Assembly: GCA_035948135.1 (NCBI GenBank)
Contig: DASZJL010000194.1
Span: 1-64,000 of the forward strand
DNA from: CADDZP01 sp035948135
GTDB lineage: Bacteria; Actinomycetota; Acidimicrobiia; Acidimicrobiales; AC-14
Reading direction: 5' to 3'
Length of the DNA stretch: 64,000 nucleotides
This document shows positions 55,041-63,807 of the stretch, piece after piece. The first letter of the stretch is position 1, and each line of letters starts with the position of its first letter. A program made the position numbers and the translations under genes. The notes beneath the pieces were generated by a model. The model saw only the letters and a program-made list of their open reading frames with translations. It made no database searches and was not told where the DNA came from.

Positions 55041-56378
55041 CTACGACCGCAGCAGTTCGGCCAGCTGGAACGCGAGGTCCAGTGACTGGCGGGCGTTGAG
55101 CCTGGGATCGCACGCCGTCTCGTAGCGCTCGTCGAGGTCGGCGACCTCGTCGCCGCCGCCCAAGCACTCGGTGACGTCGTCGCCGGTGAGCTCGATGTGG
55201 ACGCCGCCGGGCCACGTGCCCTCGGACCGGTGGATGGCGAAGAACGAGCGGATCTCGCTCATGATGGCGGCGAAGTCGCGGGTCTTGCGTCCCGACGGGC
55301 TCACGAACGTGTTGCCGTGCATGGGGTCGCACTCCCACACCACGGGGTGACCGGCCTCGCGCACCGCCCGCACCAACGGGGGCAGCAGCTCCTCGACGCG
55401 GTCGACACCCATTCGGCTGATGAGCATCAGGCGTCCTGGGACTCGATCGGGGTCGAGGCGGTCGCACAACTCGATGACGTCGCCGGCAGACGCCGACGGC
55501 CCCAGCTTGACGGCGATCGGGTTCCGCACCCCGCGCATGAACTCGACGTGCGCGCTGTCGATCTCGCGGGTGCGATCTCCGATCCACAGAAGATGGGCCG
55601 AGCAGTCGTACCAGTCGCCGGTCAGGGAGTCCTGGCGGGTGAGGGCCTCCTCGTACCCGAGGAGCAGCGCCTCGTGGCTCGTGAAGAAGTCGACCTGGTG
55701 CAGGTGCTCCTCAGCCGACAGGTCGATGCCGCAGGCGGCCATGAACCGCAGGGCGCGCTCGATCTCCCCGGCGATGGACTCGTACCGCTGGCCCTCACGA
55801 CTCGAGGAGACGAACTCCTGGTTCCAGACATGCACCTGGTTGAGGTCGGCGAAGCCGCCCTTGGTGAACGCCCGCAAGAGGTTCAGCGTGGAGGCCGACT
55901 GGTTGTAGGCCTGGATGAGGCGCTCGGGGTCGGCGACACGCGCCTCTTCGGTGGCGGCCGGGTCGTTGACGATGTGGCCGCGGAACGCAGGCAGCACCCG
56001 CTCGCCGACGGTCTCGGTGGGGGAGGACCGGGGCTTGGCGAACTGGCCGGCGATGCGGCCCAGCTTCACCACCGGAACCCCCGAGCCGTAGGTCAACACG
56101 ACAGCCATCTGGAGGATGACCTTGAGCTTGTCCCTGATGGAGTCGGCCGAGAAGCCGTCGAAGGACTCGGCGCAGTCGCCGGCCTGTAGGAGGAACGCGC
56201 GTCCCTGAGCGACGTCCCCCAACGCGGCCGTCAACCGGCGGGCCTCGCCTGCAAAAACGAGCGGGGGGAGCGTGGCCAGGCGCTTCAGGACGTCGTCGAG
56301 GCGACCCTCGTCGGGCCACTCGGGCTGCTGCCCCGCGGGGCGCGCCCGCCAGCTGCTCGGCGTCCAGGAAGCGGTCAT
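55041..56378 (-). CDS. aroG: Class II 3-deoxy-7-phosphoheptulonate (DAHP) synthase (445 aa)
   Basis: The first step of aromatic amino acid synthesis. Plant/mycobacterial class II signature: LPPLVFAGEARRLTAALGDV, FLLQAGDCAESFDGFSADSI (metal-binding Cys), RIAGQFAKPRSSPTET and WECDPMHGNTFVSPSGRKTR near the C terminus. Length is normal for the class. TAGGCT on the minus strand (56392-56387) lies nine bases before the ATG with no Shine-Dalgarno sequence, so it is likely leaderless and divergent from nadD. Confidence 0.96.
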   Translation of the reverse strand: MTASWTPSSWRARPAGQQPEWPDEGRLDDVLKRLATLPPLVFAGEARRLTAALGDVAQGRAFLLQAGDCAESFDGFSADSIRDKLKVILQMAVVLTYGSGVPVVKLGRIAGQFAKPRSSPTETVGERVLPAFRGHIVNDPAATEEARVADPERLIQAYNQSASTLNLLRAFTKGGFADLNQVHVWNQEFVSSSREGQRYESIAGEIERALRFMAACGIDLSAEEHLHQVDFFTSHEALLLGYEEALTRQDSLTGDWYDCSAHLLWIGDRTREIDSAHVEFMRGVRNPIAVKLGPSASAGDVIELCDRLDPDRVPGRLMLISRMGVDRVEELLPPLVRAVREAGHPVVWECDPMHGNTFVSPSGRKTRDFAAIMSEIRSFFAIHRSEGTWPGGVHIELTGDDVTECLGGGDEVADLDERYETACDPRLNARQSLDLAFQLAELLRS

Positions 56379-56429
56379 GCACTACCAGCCTACGAAACGT
56401 CGGCGGGAAGGGTGCTAGGACGGGCCGCC

Positions 56430-57017
56430 ATGCGTCGTCTCGGGGTATTCGGCGGCACGTTCGACCCCGTCCACAACGGGCACCTGGCGGCAGCCGTCAA
56501 CGCACGGCGGGCGCTGCGGCTCGACCGGGTCCTCGTTGTCCCGGCGCGGGATCCGTGGCAGAAGCAGGACCGCCAGCTGGCGCCCGCCGACGCCCGCATG
56601 GCGATGCTCGAGGCGGCGATGGCCGACGTCGAGGGCGTGGAGATCAGCCGCTTGGAGCTCGACCGGCCGGGGCCGACGTACACCGCAGACACCGTCGAAC
56701 AGCTGCACCGCCAAGACGACGCCGCCGAGCTGTTCCTCATCGTGGGGGCCGACGCCGCTTCCGACCTGGCGACGTGGGACCGGCCCGACCTGATCCGTGA
56801 CCTCACGACGGTCGTCATCGTGAGCCGGGCCGACATCGATCAGCCCGGCGCGCCCGGGCCAGGCTGGCGCGTCGAACACGTGCGCATCCCGCCGTTGGCG
56901 ATCTCGAGCACCGACCTGCGGCGGCGGGCGGCCGACGGCGACCCCCTGGACGGGCTCATGCCCCCCGCTGCCATCCGCTGTTTGCGCGAACGCGGTCTGT
57001 ACCCTGGCCGTGGATGA
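56430..57017 (+). CDS. nadD: Nicotinate-nucleotide adenylyltransferase (195 aa)
   Basis: Makes deamido-NAD from nicotinate mononucleotide and ATP. The nucleotidyl-transferase motifs are GVFGGTFDPVHNGHLAAAV (HxGH) and LAISSTDLRRRAADG (ISSTxxR). I start at the ATG at 56430, which begins MRRLGVFGG; the frame from 56412 is not needed. Its stop overlaps the LytR_C protein by four bases, and rsfS follows, a very common arrangement. Confidence 0.95.
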   Translation: MRRLGVFGGTFDPVHNGHLAAAVNARRALRLDRVLVVPARDPWQKQDRQLAPADARMAMLEAAMADVEGVEISRLELDRPGPTYTADTVEQLHRQDDAAELFLIVGADAASDLATWDRPDLIRDLTTVVIVSRADIDQPGAPGPGWRVEHVRIPPLAISSTDLRRRAADGDPLDGLMPPAAIRCLRERGLYPGRG

Positions 57018-58270
57018 GGGAGGTCCCGTTCGCCGACCTTGACGTCGAGGACATTCCCGCGTTTCTCCTGCCGCACCCCGACGACGAGGAGGACCAGGAG
57101 CGCCCCCCGCGGGCTGTCGTCCTTCCCCCGTCGGGCACAGGGGAGCGCCGCTACCGCCGCCGCCAGCAGCGCCGCGACACCCACCGCCGCACGCTGGGCT
57201 TCGTCCTCCTCGCGGTGGCCGTCGTCGCAGCCGCGGTGCTCGCCGTCGCCCACCCGTGGCAGCGCACCAGTCCGGCGTCGAAGCGCCCGCCCGCGGCCGC
57301 AACCCGTCACGCGCCGCTCCCCTCCTCGGCCGTCCTCGTTCAGCAGGACACCCACGGCGCCGCCGTCTCCCTCACGCTGCTCGTCGCCAACCAGTCGTCG
57401 GGCGGCGGCCACATCGTCCTCGTCCCGCCCGCGACCATGACCGAGCTCCCGTCCTTCGGTCTCGACGGCGTCGGAAAGGCACTGAGCCTTGGCGGTCCGT
57501 CGCTGCTCCAGGTCACCCTCGAGAACCTGGTGGGCGTTCCCCTCCCTCCCGCGGTCGTGGTGGGCGACGCCCAGCTGACCGGGCTCGTGCAGGCGGCCGG
57601 GCCGCTCAACGTCGACGTCCCGGCCACCGTCGAGCAGACCGACGCCGGGGGAAGCGTCAACGTCCTGTGGGACCAAGGACCGAGCACGCTGGCGCCGGCC
57701 GACGTGCCTCGCTTCCTGAGCGCGCGCGGCCAGGGGAACGACTTGTCCCGCCTGGCTCGCCACCAGAGTTTCTGGACGGCGTGGCTCGCCCAGGTGGCCC
57801 GCGACCCGAACGCCGCGGCCGGATTGCCGCCCGACCTGGCCCGGGTCGTGCGCCAGCTCGCGGCGGGAAGCGTCAGCTATCAGACGTTGCCGGTGGAGGC
57901 GGTCGACGCCGGTACGGGCGGCGACGAGGTCTACCGGGTCCGCCAAGGCGATCTCGACCAGCTCATGGCCCAGCTGCTGCCGGGGGTCTCGCCCCAGCGC
58001 ACGCGGGTGCAGATCCTCAACGGCACCGGCGCCATCGGGGCGTCGCCGCGCGTCGCCAAGAAGCTGGTGCCGGCCGGCGCCCGCGTGGTGCTGAGCGGAA
58101 ACGCCGACAGCTTCGCCTACGCTCAAACGCAGATCGTGTTCTACGACCGGTCCCAACAGCAGGCGGCGGCTCGAATTCGCCAGGCCCTGGGGACGGGCAG
58201 GCTCGTCCTGAGCCGCCAACCACTCGACGTCGTCGACGTCACCGTCATCATCGGCAAGGATTTTCAGTGA
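57014..58270 (+). CDS. Membrane-anchored LytR C-terminal domain protein (418 aa)
   Basis: A cytoplasmic acidic and then basic head (residues 1-60) precedes one helix (LGFVLLAVAVVAAAVLAVAH). The external part has a region that recalls LCP proteins (HIVLVPPATMTELPSFGLDG) without the usual catalytic Arg/Asp set, and ends in a LytR_C domain (VQILNGTGAIGASPRVAKKL to VTVIIGKDFQ). The probable role is cell-wall polymer attachment or regulation, but activity is uncertain. It overlaps nadD and rsfS by four bases each. Confidence 0.8.
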   Translation: MREVPFADLDVEDIPAFLLPHPDDEEDQERPPRAVVLPPSGTGERRYRRRQQRRDTHRRTLGFVLLAVAVVAAAVLAVAHPWQRTSPASKRPPAAATRHAPLPSSAVLVQQDTHGAAVSLTLLVANQSSGGGHIVLVPPATMTELPSFGLDGVGKALSLGGPSLLQVTLENLVGVPLPPAVVVGDAQLTGLVQAAGPLNVDVPATVEQTDAGGSVNVLWDQGPSTLAPADVPRFLSARGQGNDLSRLARHQSFWTAWLAQVARDPNAAAGLPPDLARVVRQLAAGSVSYQTLPVEAVDAGTGGDEVYRVRQGDLDQLMAQLLPGVSPQRTRVQILNGTGAIGASPRVAKKLVPAGARVVLSGNADSFAYAQTQIVFYDRSQQQAAARIRQALGTGRLVLSRQPLDVVDVTVIIGKDFQ

Positions 58271-58677
58271 GTAGCGCTTCAATCGACAACGGGGGGGCAA
58301 CGCTGGACGAGATCCAACACTGGGTGACCACCGCGGCCCGGGCCGCCTCGGCGAAGAAGGCCGAGAACATCGTCGTGCTCGACGTGGGCGAGGTGCTCTC
58401 GATCACTGACGCCTTCGTGATCACCAGCGGCAACAACCGCCGCCAAGTCCTGACCATCGCCGAGGAGGTCGAGGCGCAGGTCAAAGAGATCGGCGGCCCA
58501 TCGCCGATTCGCGTCGAGGGGCTGACCGACGCGCAGTGGGTCCTGCTCGACTACGGCGACTTCGTCGTCCACGTGTTCCTCGACGAGGTGAGGCGCTACT
58601 ACGACCTCGAGCGACTGTGGGCCGACGCGCCCGTAATCCAGTGGAGCGAAGGGGTGGCCGCAGCCGCGGCCGACTAG
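58267..58677 (+). CDS. rsfS: Ribosomal silencing factor RsfS (136 aa)
   Basis: Binds L14 to block subunit joining in starvation. The family core is KAENIVVLDVGEVLSITDAF, VITSGNNRRQVLTIAEEVE and WVLLDYGDFVVHVFLDEVRR followed by YYDLERLW. The GTG at 58267 overlaps the upstream stop (GTGA). Confidence 0.95.
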   Translation: MSSASIDNGGATLDEIQHWVTTAARAASAKKAENIVVLDVGEVLSITDAFVITSGNNRRQVLTIAEEVEAQVKEIGGPSPIRVEGLTDAQWVLLDYGDFVVHVFLDEVRRYYDLERLWADAPVIQWSEGVAAAAAD

Positions 58678-58819
58678 GCCGCCGTACACTCGGCCCATCG
58701 CGGTCGATGACAGCCTTCCGGAGGGAAACGACAATCTCCTGACCGAGGACACCCCGGCCCTCCGGCTCAGCGAGCCCGCACTCCTCGCCCTCCTCGAGCA
58801 CGCGTCCGACGTCATCACC

Positions 58820-61297
58820 GTGCTCGGCGCCGACGGCCGCGTCCGCTACTCCAGCCCGGCCGGCCAGCGCATGCTCGGCTATCCGCCCGGGTTCTGGATC
58901 GGCCACAACGTGTTCGAGCTCGTGCACCCCGAGGACGCCGAGCGCGTCGCCGACGTGTTCGTCGCTGCGCTGGCCGAACCGGGCCTGACCGAGCCCGTGC
59001 AGTTCCGGATGCGCCACGGCGATGGCAGCTGGCGCCACGTCGAGGCCATCGGCAACAACCTGCTCGACGATCCTGCGGTCGTGGGCATGGTCGTCACCAC
59101 GCGCGACGTCACCGACCGCTACGAGGCGGAGAACGCCATGCGCGTCTCCGAGGCGCGTTTCCGTTCGCTCGTGCAGCGCAGCTACGACGTCATCGCCGTC
59201 TGCGACACCGCAGGCACGGTTCGCTACGTGACGCCGTCGGTCGAGCAGATCCTGGGCTTGACGCCCGAGGAGGTGATCGGCCGCAACGGCTATTGGTTCG
59301 CGCACCCTGACGACCGTGAGGGGTTGGCGGGGAGCCTCGCCCGGCTCCTCACCGGCGAGTCATCCCAGCGGGCCGTGGAGTTCCGGGCCCAGCACAAAGA
59401 CGGCTCCCTGCGCTATGTCGAGCTCGTACCGTCGAACCTGGTCGACGACCCTGCGGTCGCGGGCATCGTCCTCAACATTCGCGACGTCACTGAGCGCAAG
59501 CGCGCCGAGGAAGAGCTCCGCCTGCTGCAGACGATCGTGCTCGCCATCAACGAGGCGCCCGATCTGGGGGCGGCGCTCGAGGTGACGGTGCAGCAGGTCT
59601 GCGAAGTGACGGGCTGGGCCTGCGGCGCCGCGTGGACACCGCTGGCGGACGGCTCGGCCTTGGAGTTGCGCCGGTGGTGGAGCAGGGACAACCCGCATCT
59701 GCGGGCCTTCTGCGAGGAGAGGGGGCACCGCGAGCGTGCACCGGGCGTGGGTCTGCCGGGGCGGGTGTGGGCGTCGGGCGAGCCGTCGCTGGAGACCCAC
59801 GTCCCCGCCGACGACACCGCAGCGCGCCGGGCCGGCCTCGAGGTGGGCGTGGCCGTGCCCGTGCTCGCCGACCGTGAGGTCGTCGCCGTGCTCGAGATGT
59901 TCAACGTCACCGAGGGAGGCGACGACCGGCGAGTGCTGACCCTGGTGGCGGCCGTCGCCAGCCAGCTGGGCGCCGTCATCGAGAGGAAGCGGGCGCACGA
60001 GCGCCTCGCCCATCAGGCGTTGCACGACCCGCTCACCGAGCTGCCCAACCGTGCCCTGTTCCTCGATCGTCTGGCGTTGGCGCAGGCCCGCCTGCGCCGC
60101 CGGCCCGCGAGCATGGCCGTGCTGTTCGCGGACGTCGACCGTTTCAAGGTCGTCAACGACAGCCTCGGCCATGACGCGGGCGACCGACTGCTCGTCTCGG
60201 TGGCCCGCCGTTTGCGCGACGTCTTGCGACCGGGTGACACGCTCGCCCGCTTCGGCGGTGACGAGTTCGCGGTGCTGTGCGAGGACGTGCCCGCGGGCGA
60301 CGTCGCGGGCATCGTCGAGCGGATGATGACCGCCCTTGCGGAGCCCTTCGCGGTCGGGAGGCGCGAGGTGTTCGTGAGCTTGAGCGTCGGCATCGCCTTC
60401 GCCCGTGATCCCGACCAACGGCCCGAGTCATTGCTCCGCGACGCGGACGCGGCGATGTACCTGGCCAAGGACCGGGGTCGGGCCCGCTACGAGGTGTTCG
60501 ACGAGGCGATGCGCGACCAGTCGACCGAGCGCCTCCTGCTCGAGAACGCCCTGCGGCGCGCGCCCGAGCGCGGCGAGCTGCGCGCCCTCTACCAGCCGAT
60601 CGTCCGCCTGGCCGACGGCGCCATGATCGCGGCCGAGGCGCTGGTGCGATGGGTACACCCCGAGCGCGGGTTCCTGGAGGCCTCCCAGTTCGTGCCGATG
60701 GCCGAAGAAACCGGGATCATCGTCCCCATCGGCGGGTGGGTCCTGGCGGAGGCGTGCCGGCAGGCGGCGTCGTGGCTCGGCAACGGCCAGGCGCCGGCCG
60801 TGTCGGTGAACCTGTCCGCCCGCCAGCTCAACCGTGCCGACCTGGTCGACACCGTCGACGCCGCCCTGTCGAGCAGCGGGCTGCTCCCGGACCGCCTCTG
60901 GTTGGAGATCACCGAGAGCGTGTTGATGGAGGACGCCGACGCTGCGGTGGCCGAGCTCGAGCGGTTGCGGGCGTTGGGCGTACACCTCTCCGTCGACGAC
61001 TTTGGCACCGGCTACTCGTCGCTGGCCTACCTGCGCCGCTTCCCCGTCGATGCCCTCAAGGTCGACCGGTCCTTCGTCGCCGGCCTCGGGGAGGACCCCG
61101 AGGACTCTGCGATCGTCGAGGCCGTGGTGAGCATGGCCCATTCGCTGGGCCTGTCGGTGGTGGCCGAGGGGGTCGAGACCGAGGAGCAGCTGGCCCGACT
61201 GCGGGATCTGGGGTGCGAATCGGCCCAGGGCTTCTACTTCGCGGCGCCCGTGCCGTCCTCCGCGTTGGACCCGCTCAGCGCCGGTCCCCGCTGGTAG
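58820..61297 (+). CDS. PAS-PAS-GAF-GGDEF-EAL cyclic-di-GMP signalling protein (at least 825 aa)
   Basis: A multidomain sensor with both synthetic and degradative domains for c-di-GMP. Two PAS domains (about 1-110 and 110-235), a GAF domain (about 240-380), a GGDEF domain (RFGGDEFAVLCED near 475, with intact GGDEF) and an EAL domain (IAAEALVRWVHPE near 600; DDFGTGYSSLAYLRRFPVDA) are in order. Both active sites look complete. The GTG at 58820 is the first canonical start but cuts the first PAS domain; the frame stays open upstream with PAS-like residues (LSEPALLALLEHASDVITVL) to at least 58697. The true start may be a non-standard codon. Confidence 0.9.
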   Translation: MLGADGRVRYSSPAGQRMLGYPPGFWIGHNVFELVHPEDAERVADVFVAALAEPGLTEPVQFRMRHGDGSWRHVEAIGNNLLDDPAVVGMVVTTRDVTDRYEAENAMRVSEARFRSLVQRSYDVIAVCDTAGTVRYVTPSVEQILGLTPEEVIGRNGYWFAHPDDREGLAGSLARLLTGESSQRAVEFRAQHKDGSLRYVELVPSNLVDDPAVAGIVLNIRDVTERKRAEEELRLLQTIVLAINEAPDLGAALEVTVQQVCEVTGWACGAAWTPLADGSALELRRWWSRDNPHLRAFCEERGHRERAPGVGLPGRVWASGEPSLETHVPADDTAARRAGLEVGVAVPVLADREVVAVLEMFNVTEGGDDRRVLTLVAAVASQLGAVIERKRAHERLAHQALHDPLTELPNRALFLDRLALAQARLRRRPASMAVLFADVDRFKVVNDSLGHDAGDRLLVSVARRLRDVLRPGDTLARFGGDEFAVLCEDVPAGDVAGIVERMMTALAEPFAVGRREVFVSLSVGIAFARDPDQRPESLLRDADAAMYLAKDRGRARYEVFDEAMRDQSTERLLLENALRRAPERGELRALYQPIVRLADGAMIAAEALVRWVHPERGFLEASQFVPMAEETGIIVPIGGWVLAEACRQAASWLGNGQAPAVSVNLSARQLNRADLVDTVDAALSSSGLLPDRLWLEITESVLMEDADAAVAELERLRALGVHLSVDDFGTGYSSLAYLRRFPVDALKVDRSFVAGLGEDPEDSAIVEAVVSMAHSLGLSVVAEGVETEEQLARLRDLGCESAQGFYFAAPVPSSALDPLSAGPRW

Positions 61298-61356
61298 GCG
61301 GCTCCCGCCGGCTCAAGCCCCGGCCCCTTTGCGCCGATGTCTTGGGGGCCATGATG

Positions 61357-61386
61357 TTGCTGGGGCCAGTGTTGCTCCTGTAGCCT
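61357..61386 (+). promoter_or_regulatory. Promoter of the NlpC/P60 gene
   Basis: TTGCTG (61357-61362) and TAGCCT (61381-61386) are 18 bp apart. The implied leader is about 23 bases and includes AGAGGGGGA (61404-61412) as ribosome site before the GTG at 61416. It is too short to hold a c-di-AMP riboswitch. Confidence 0.5.
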
Positions 61387-61415
61387 GAAACGCTGCACGT
61401 CTAAGAGGGGGACTG

Positions 61416-62660
61416 GTGGGCTCGATCCGATTGTCCGGGAGAGTCGGCCCGGTCGCCGTGATCGCCCTGGCTGTCGCCACCCTGGTCACGGGGACCGCGG
61501 CGGCGGCGCCGACGACCACCTCTACGTCCGCGCCCAACAAGCAGGCCCAAGCCGACCAGCTCGCGGCGCAGCTCGACGACCAGGGTCAGCGCATCGCCGC
61601 CCTCGACGAGCAGTTCAACCAGGCTCGTGCCAAGGCCGACGCGGTCGACGCCCAGCTGGCGGCGATCGGGCCGAAGCTGGCCGAGTCCGACCGCCAGTTG
61701 GCGGCCGCTCGCCAGCGCCTGGCCGACGCGTCGGTCGACGCCTACGTCCACGGCGGCTCGACCCCGCTCCTCGGCGCCCTGCTCAAGAGCTCCACGACCG
61801 ACTTTGGCGTGCGCAAGACGTACGTGGACGCTGCGCTCGACGGACAGCGCGGGGCGATGTCCCAGTTCGACGCCGCCCGTCGCCGCCTGTTGGCCACGCG
61901 CGATCAGCTGCGCGCTGCCCAACGCCAGGCCCGGGCCGCGGCCGATGCGATCGACGCCAACCGCCGAGCGATCCAGGCCACGGTGACCGCCCAACAGTCG
62001 ACGATGAACCAGGTCCAGGGCGACATGGCACCGCTCGTCGCCCAAGCTGCGGCGGCCCGCGCCCAACAGGCCGAGCAGCAGGGCAAGCAGAAGTTCGACG
62101 TCCTCGCCTCCGCGCCGGTCGCGCCGGCGACGACGGTTCCGCGGGGGCCCGGGGCCACGGCACCGCCGAAGCCGGCCGGTGGCTCCGGGTCCGGGCCGGC
62201 AAAGCCGGCGGCGCCTCCGACGACCGCTCGCCCCGCGTCCTCCCCGACCACGGCGGCCCCCAAGCCGTCCTCGGCGCCACCGGCCGCGCCCACCGGTCCC
62301 GCGCCGGCCGTCAAGGCGGGCGCCGCCACCGCGGTGAACACGGCCAAGGCCCAACTCGGCAAGCCCTACGTCTACGGCGCCGCCGGCCCTGACAGCTTCG
62401 ACTGCTCGGGCCTCACCATGTACGCATGGCGCGCCGGCGGGGTGGGCCTGCCGCACTCGGCGGAGATGCAGTACAACGCCATCGCCCACATCTCGGTCTC
62501 CCAGCTCCAGCCCGGCGACCTCGTGTTCTTCTACACGCCGATCGAGCACGTCGGCATCTACGTCGGCGGCGGCCAGATGATCGACGCTCCTTACACGGGC
62601 GCCGTCGTGCGCTACGACTCGATCTTCAACCCATATCTGGTTGGCGCCGGCCGTCCGTAA
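61416..62660 (+). CDS. Secreted NlpC/P60 peptidoglycan hydrolase, RipA-like (414 aa)
   Basis: A cell-wall endopeptidase. The signal peptide is about residues 1-33 (VAVIALAVATLVTGTAAAAP). A long coiled coil covers about 40-225 (ADQLAAQLDDQGQRIAALDE onward). A Pro/Ala/Thr linker (about 230-300) leads to the NlpC/P60 domain with the catalytic Cys in DSFDCSGLTMYAW and His in PIEHVGIYVGGGQM. The N-terminal coil is typical of autoinhibited RipA-type hydrolases that are activated by partners. GTG start. The stop shares one base with the next microORF. Confidence 0.92.
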   Translation: MGSIRLSGRVGPVAVIALAVATLVTGTAAAAPTTTSTSAPNKQAQADQLAAQLDDQGQRIAALDEQFNQARAKADAVDAQLAAIGPKLAESDRQLAAARQRLADASVDAYVHGGSTPLLGALLKSSTTDFGVRKTYVDAALDGQRGAMSQFDAARRRLLATRDQLRAAQRQARAAADAIDANRRAIQATVTAQQSTMNQVQGDMAPLVAQAAAARAQQAEQQGKQKFDVLASAPVAPATTVPRGPGATAPPKPAGGSGSGPAKPAAPPTTARPASSPTTAAPKPSSAPPAAPTGPAPAVKAGAATAVNTAKAQLGKPYVYGAAGPDSFDCSGLTMYAWRAGGVGLPHSAEMQYNAIAHISVSQLQPGDLVFFYTPIEHVGIYVGGGQMIDAPYTGAVVRYDSIFNPYLVGAGRP

Positions 62661-62719
62661 TGGCTGACGTCGAGAACCTCGCTCGCATCGAGCGAGAGCG
62701 AACCACCGACGCGGCGTGA
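62660..62719 (+). CDS. 19-codon microORF coupled to both neighbours
   Basis: The ATG shares its A with the NlpC/P60 stop (TAATG) and its TGA overlaps the next gene's GTG (GTGA). The product would be MADVENLARIERERTTDAA, charged and helical with no recognisable motif. Overlaps at both ends suggest it is translated as a coupling bridge. Confidence 0.4.
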   Translation: MADVENLARIERERTTDAA

Positions 62720-63192
62720 AAGTGGATGAACGGTGGCGCCCACGACTTGCGTCCGTTGACGACGCCGAGGAAATCGCACAGCTCCTGCATGACTTCAACT
62801 CGGAGTTCGGCGAGCCAACGCCCGACGTCGCGGTTCTCGCTGCGAGGCTCCGTGGCCTCCTGTCCAGGGACGCGACCTTCGCGATCATCGCCGGAGAGCC
62901 GGCCGTCGGGCTAGCGCTCGTGACGCTGCGGTCAAACGTCTGGTACGAAGGCCGGGTCGCACTCCTGGACGAGATGTACGTGGTGCCGCAACTCCGCGGT
63001 CGTGGCATCGGATCAGCGATCATCCAACAGCTGATGGCGACAGCTCGCGGAAGCGGTATCGACCTGATCGAGATCAACGTCGACGAAGGCGACACCGACG
63101 CCCAACGCTTCTACGAACGACACGGGTTCTCGCCGACCGAACCCGGTTCGCCGGAGCGATCCTTCTACTTCTGGCAAGAGATCTCGCCCTAA
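62716..63192 (+). CDS. GNAT-family N-acetyltransferase (158 aa)
   Basis: RPRLASVDDAEEIAQLLHDF is the usual start of the acetyltransferase fold. The acetyl-CoA loop is EMYVVPQLRGRGIGSAIIQQ, and NVDEGDTDAQRFYERHGFSP is the conserved C-terminal motif with the catalytic-region Tyr. The substrate is unknown. It begins at a GTG overlapping the microORF stop, and a downstream tRNA-Ala is convergent. Confidence 0.88.
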   Translation: MKVDERWRPRLASVDDAEEIAQLLHDFNSEFGEPTPDVAVLAARLRGLLSRDATFAIIAGEPAVGLALVTLRSNVWYEGRVALLDEMYVVPQLRGRGIGSAIIQQLMATARGSGIDLIEINVDEGDTDAQRFYERHGFSPTEPGSPERSFYFWQEISP

Positions 63193-63243
63193 GGAGCGTC
63201 TCGCTCGCAGTACGGCGGTTCACCGTGACCGAACGGCGGCTGG

Positions 63244-63317
63244 TGGAGGTGATGGGACTTGAACCCACGGCCCCCTGCATGCCATGCAGGTGCTCTACCG
63301 GACTGAGCTACACCCCC
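63244..63317 (-). tRNA. tRNA-Ala (anticodon GGC)
   Basis: Read from 63317 on the minus strand: acceptor GGGGGTG with CACCTCC, D-arm AGCTCAGTCCGGTAGAGC, anticodon stem CCTGC/GCAGG enclosing ATGGCAT (anticodon GGC), and T-arm GTGGGTTCAAGTCCCAT. The 3' CCA is encoded at 63243-63241. Confidence 0.95.
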
Positions 63318-63371
63318 GCGGGGCTGTCACGCTACCAGTTGGTTGTCACACCCCCTTCGTAGGATCTAACC

Positions 63372-63788
63372 GTGGACCGCACGCCCTCGGAGATCGGTCA
63401 GCGCGCGGAGCTGGCGGTCGCCGCCGCGCTCAGACGGGCCGGGAAGGCTGTGTACTTGCCGTTTTTCGCGGCAGATTCGCGAGTTGATCTTGTGTTCGAA
63501 GACGAACAGGGGTTTCACCGCACACAAGTGAAGACCTCGCTTCTTAGGGACGACGTGATCTGGTTCCGGGCCTGCAGCTTCACGAACAAAGTCCATCGCG
63601 ACTACCGGGGGGACGTCGACATCATCGCTGTCTACTCGCCCGAGTTGGACCAGGTTTTCCTCGTCCCAGTCGAGGAAGCTCCAGTTCGCGGCGGGCATCT
63701 TCGGTTGACCCCGACTCGCAACGGTCAGGCAAAGGGCGTCCGATGGGCCCGCGACTACTTGCTGTCGGCCTCATCCGATCTGAACTAG
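63372..63788 (+). CDS. PD-(D/E)XK family endonuclease-like protein (138 aa)
   Basis: Matches the small PD-(D/E)XK group related to the group I intron endonuclease I-SspI (PDDEXK_5). EIGQRAELAVAAALRRAGKA is the N-terminal helix, and the likely metal site is Asp in ADSRVDLVFED followed by Gln and Lys in HRTQVKTSLL; Glu13 may complete it. It stands alone, with no intron seen in the neighbouring tRNA-Ala. TAGGAT (63360-63365) lies seven bases before the GTG, so it is probably leaderless. Real DNA cutting is unproven. Confidence 0.8.
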   Translation: MDRTPSEIGQRAELAVAAALRRAGKAVYLPFFAADSRVDLVFEDEQGFHRTQVKTSLLRDDVIWFRACSFTNKVHRDYRGDVDIIAVYSPELDQVFLVPVEEAPVRGGHLRLTPTRNGQAKGVRWARDYLLSASSDLN

Positions 63789-63807
63789 CCGCCAGTACCA
63801 TCGGATC

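Noticed and set aside
61298..61415. A c-di-AMP (ydaO-type) riboswitch before the NlpC/P60 gene.
   Set aside because: The predicted leader is only about 23 bases and the whole gap is 118 bp without the expected conserved blocks.
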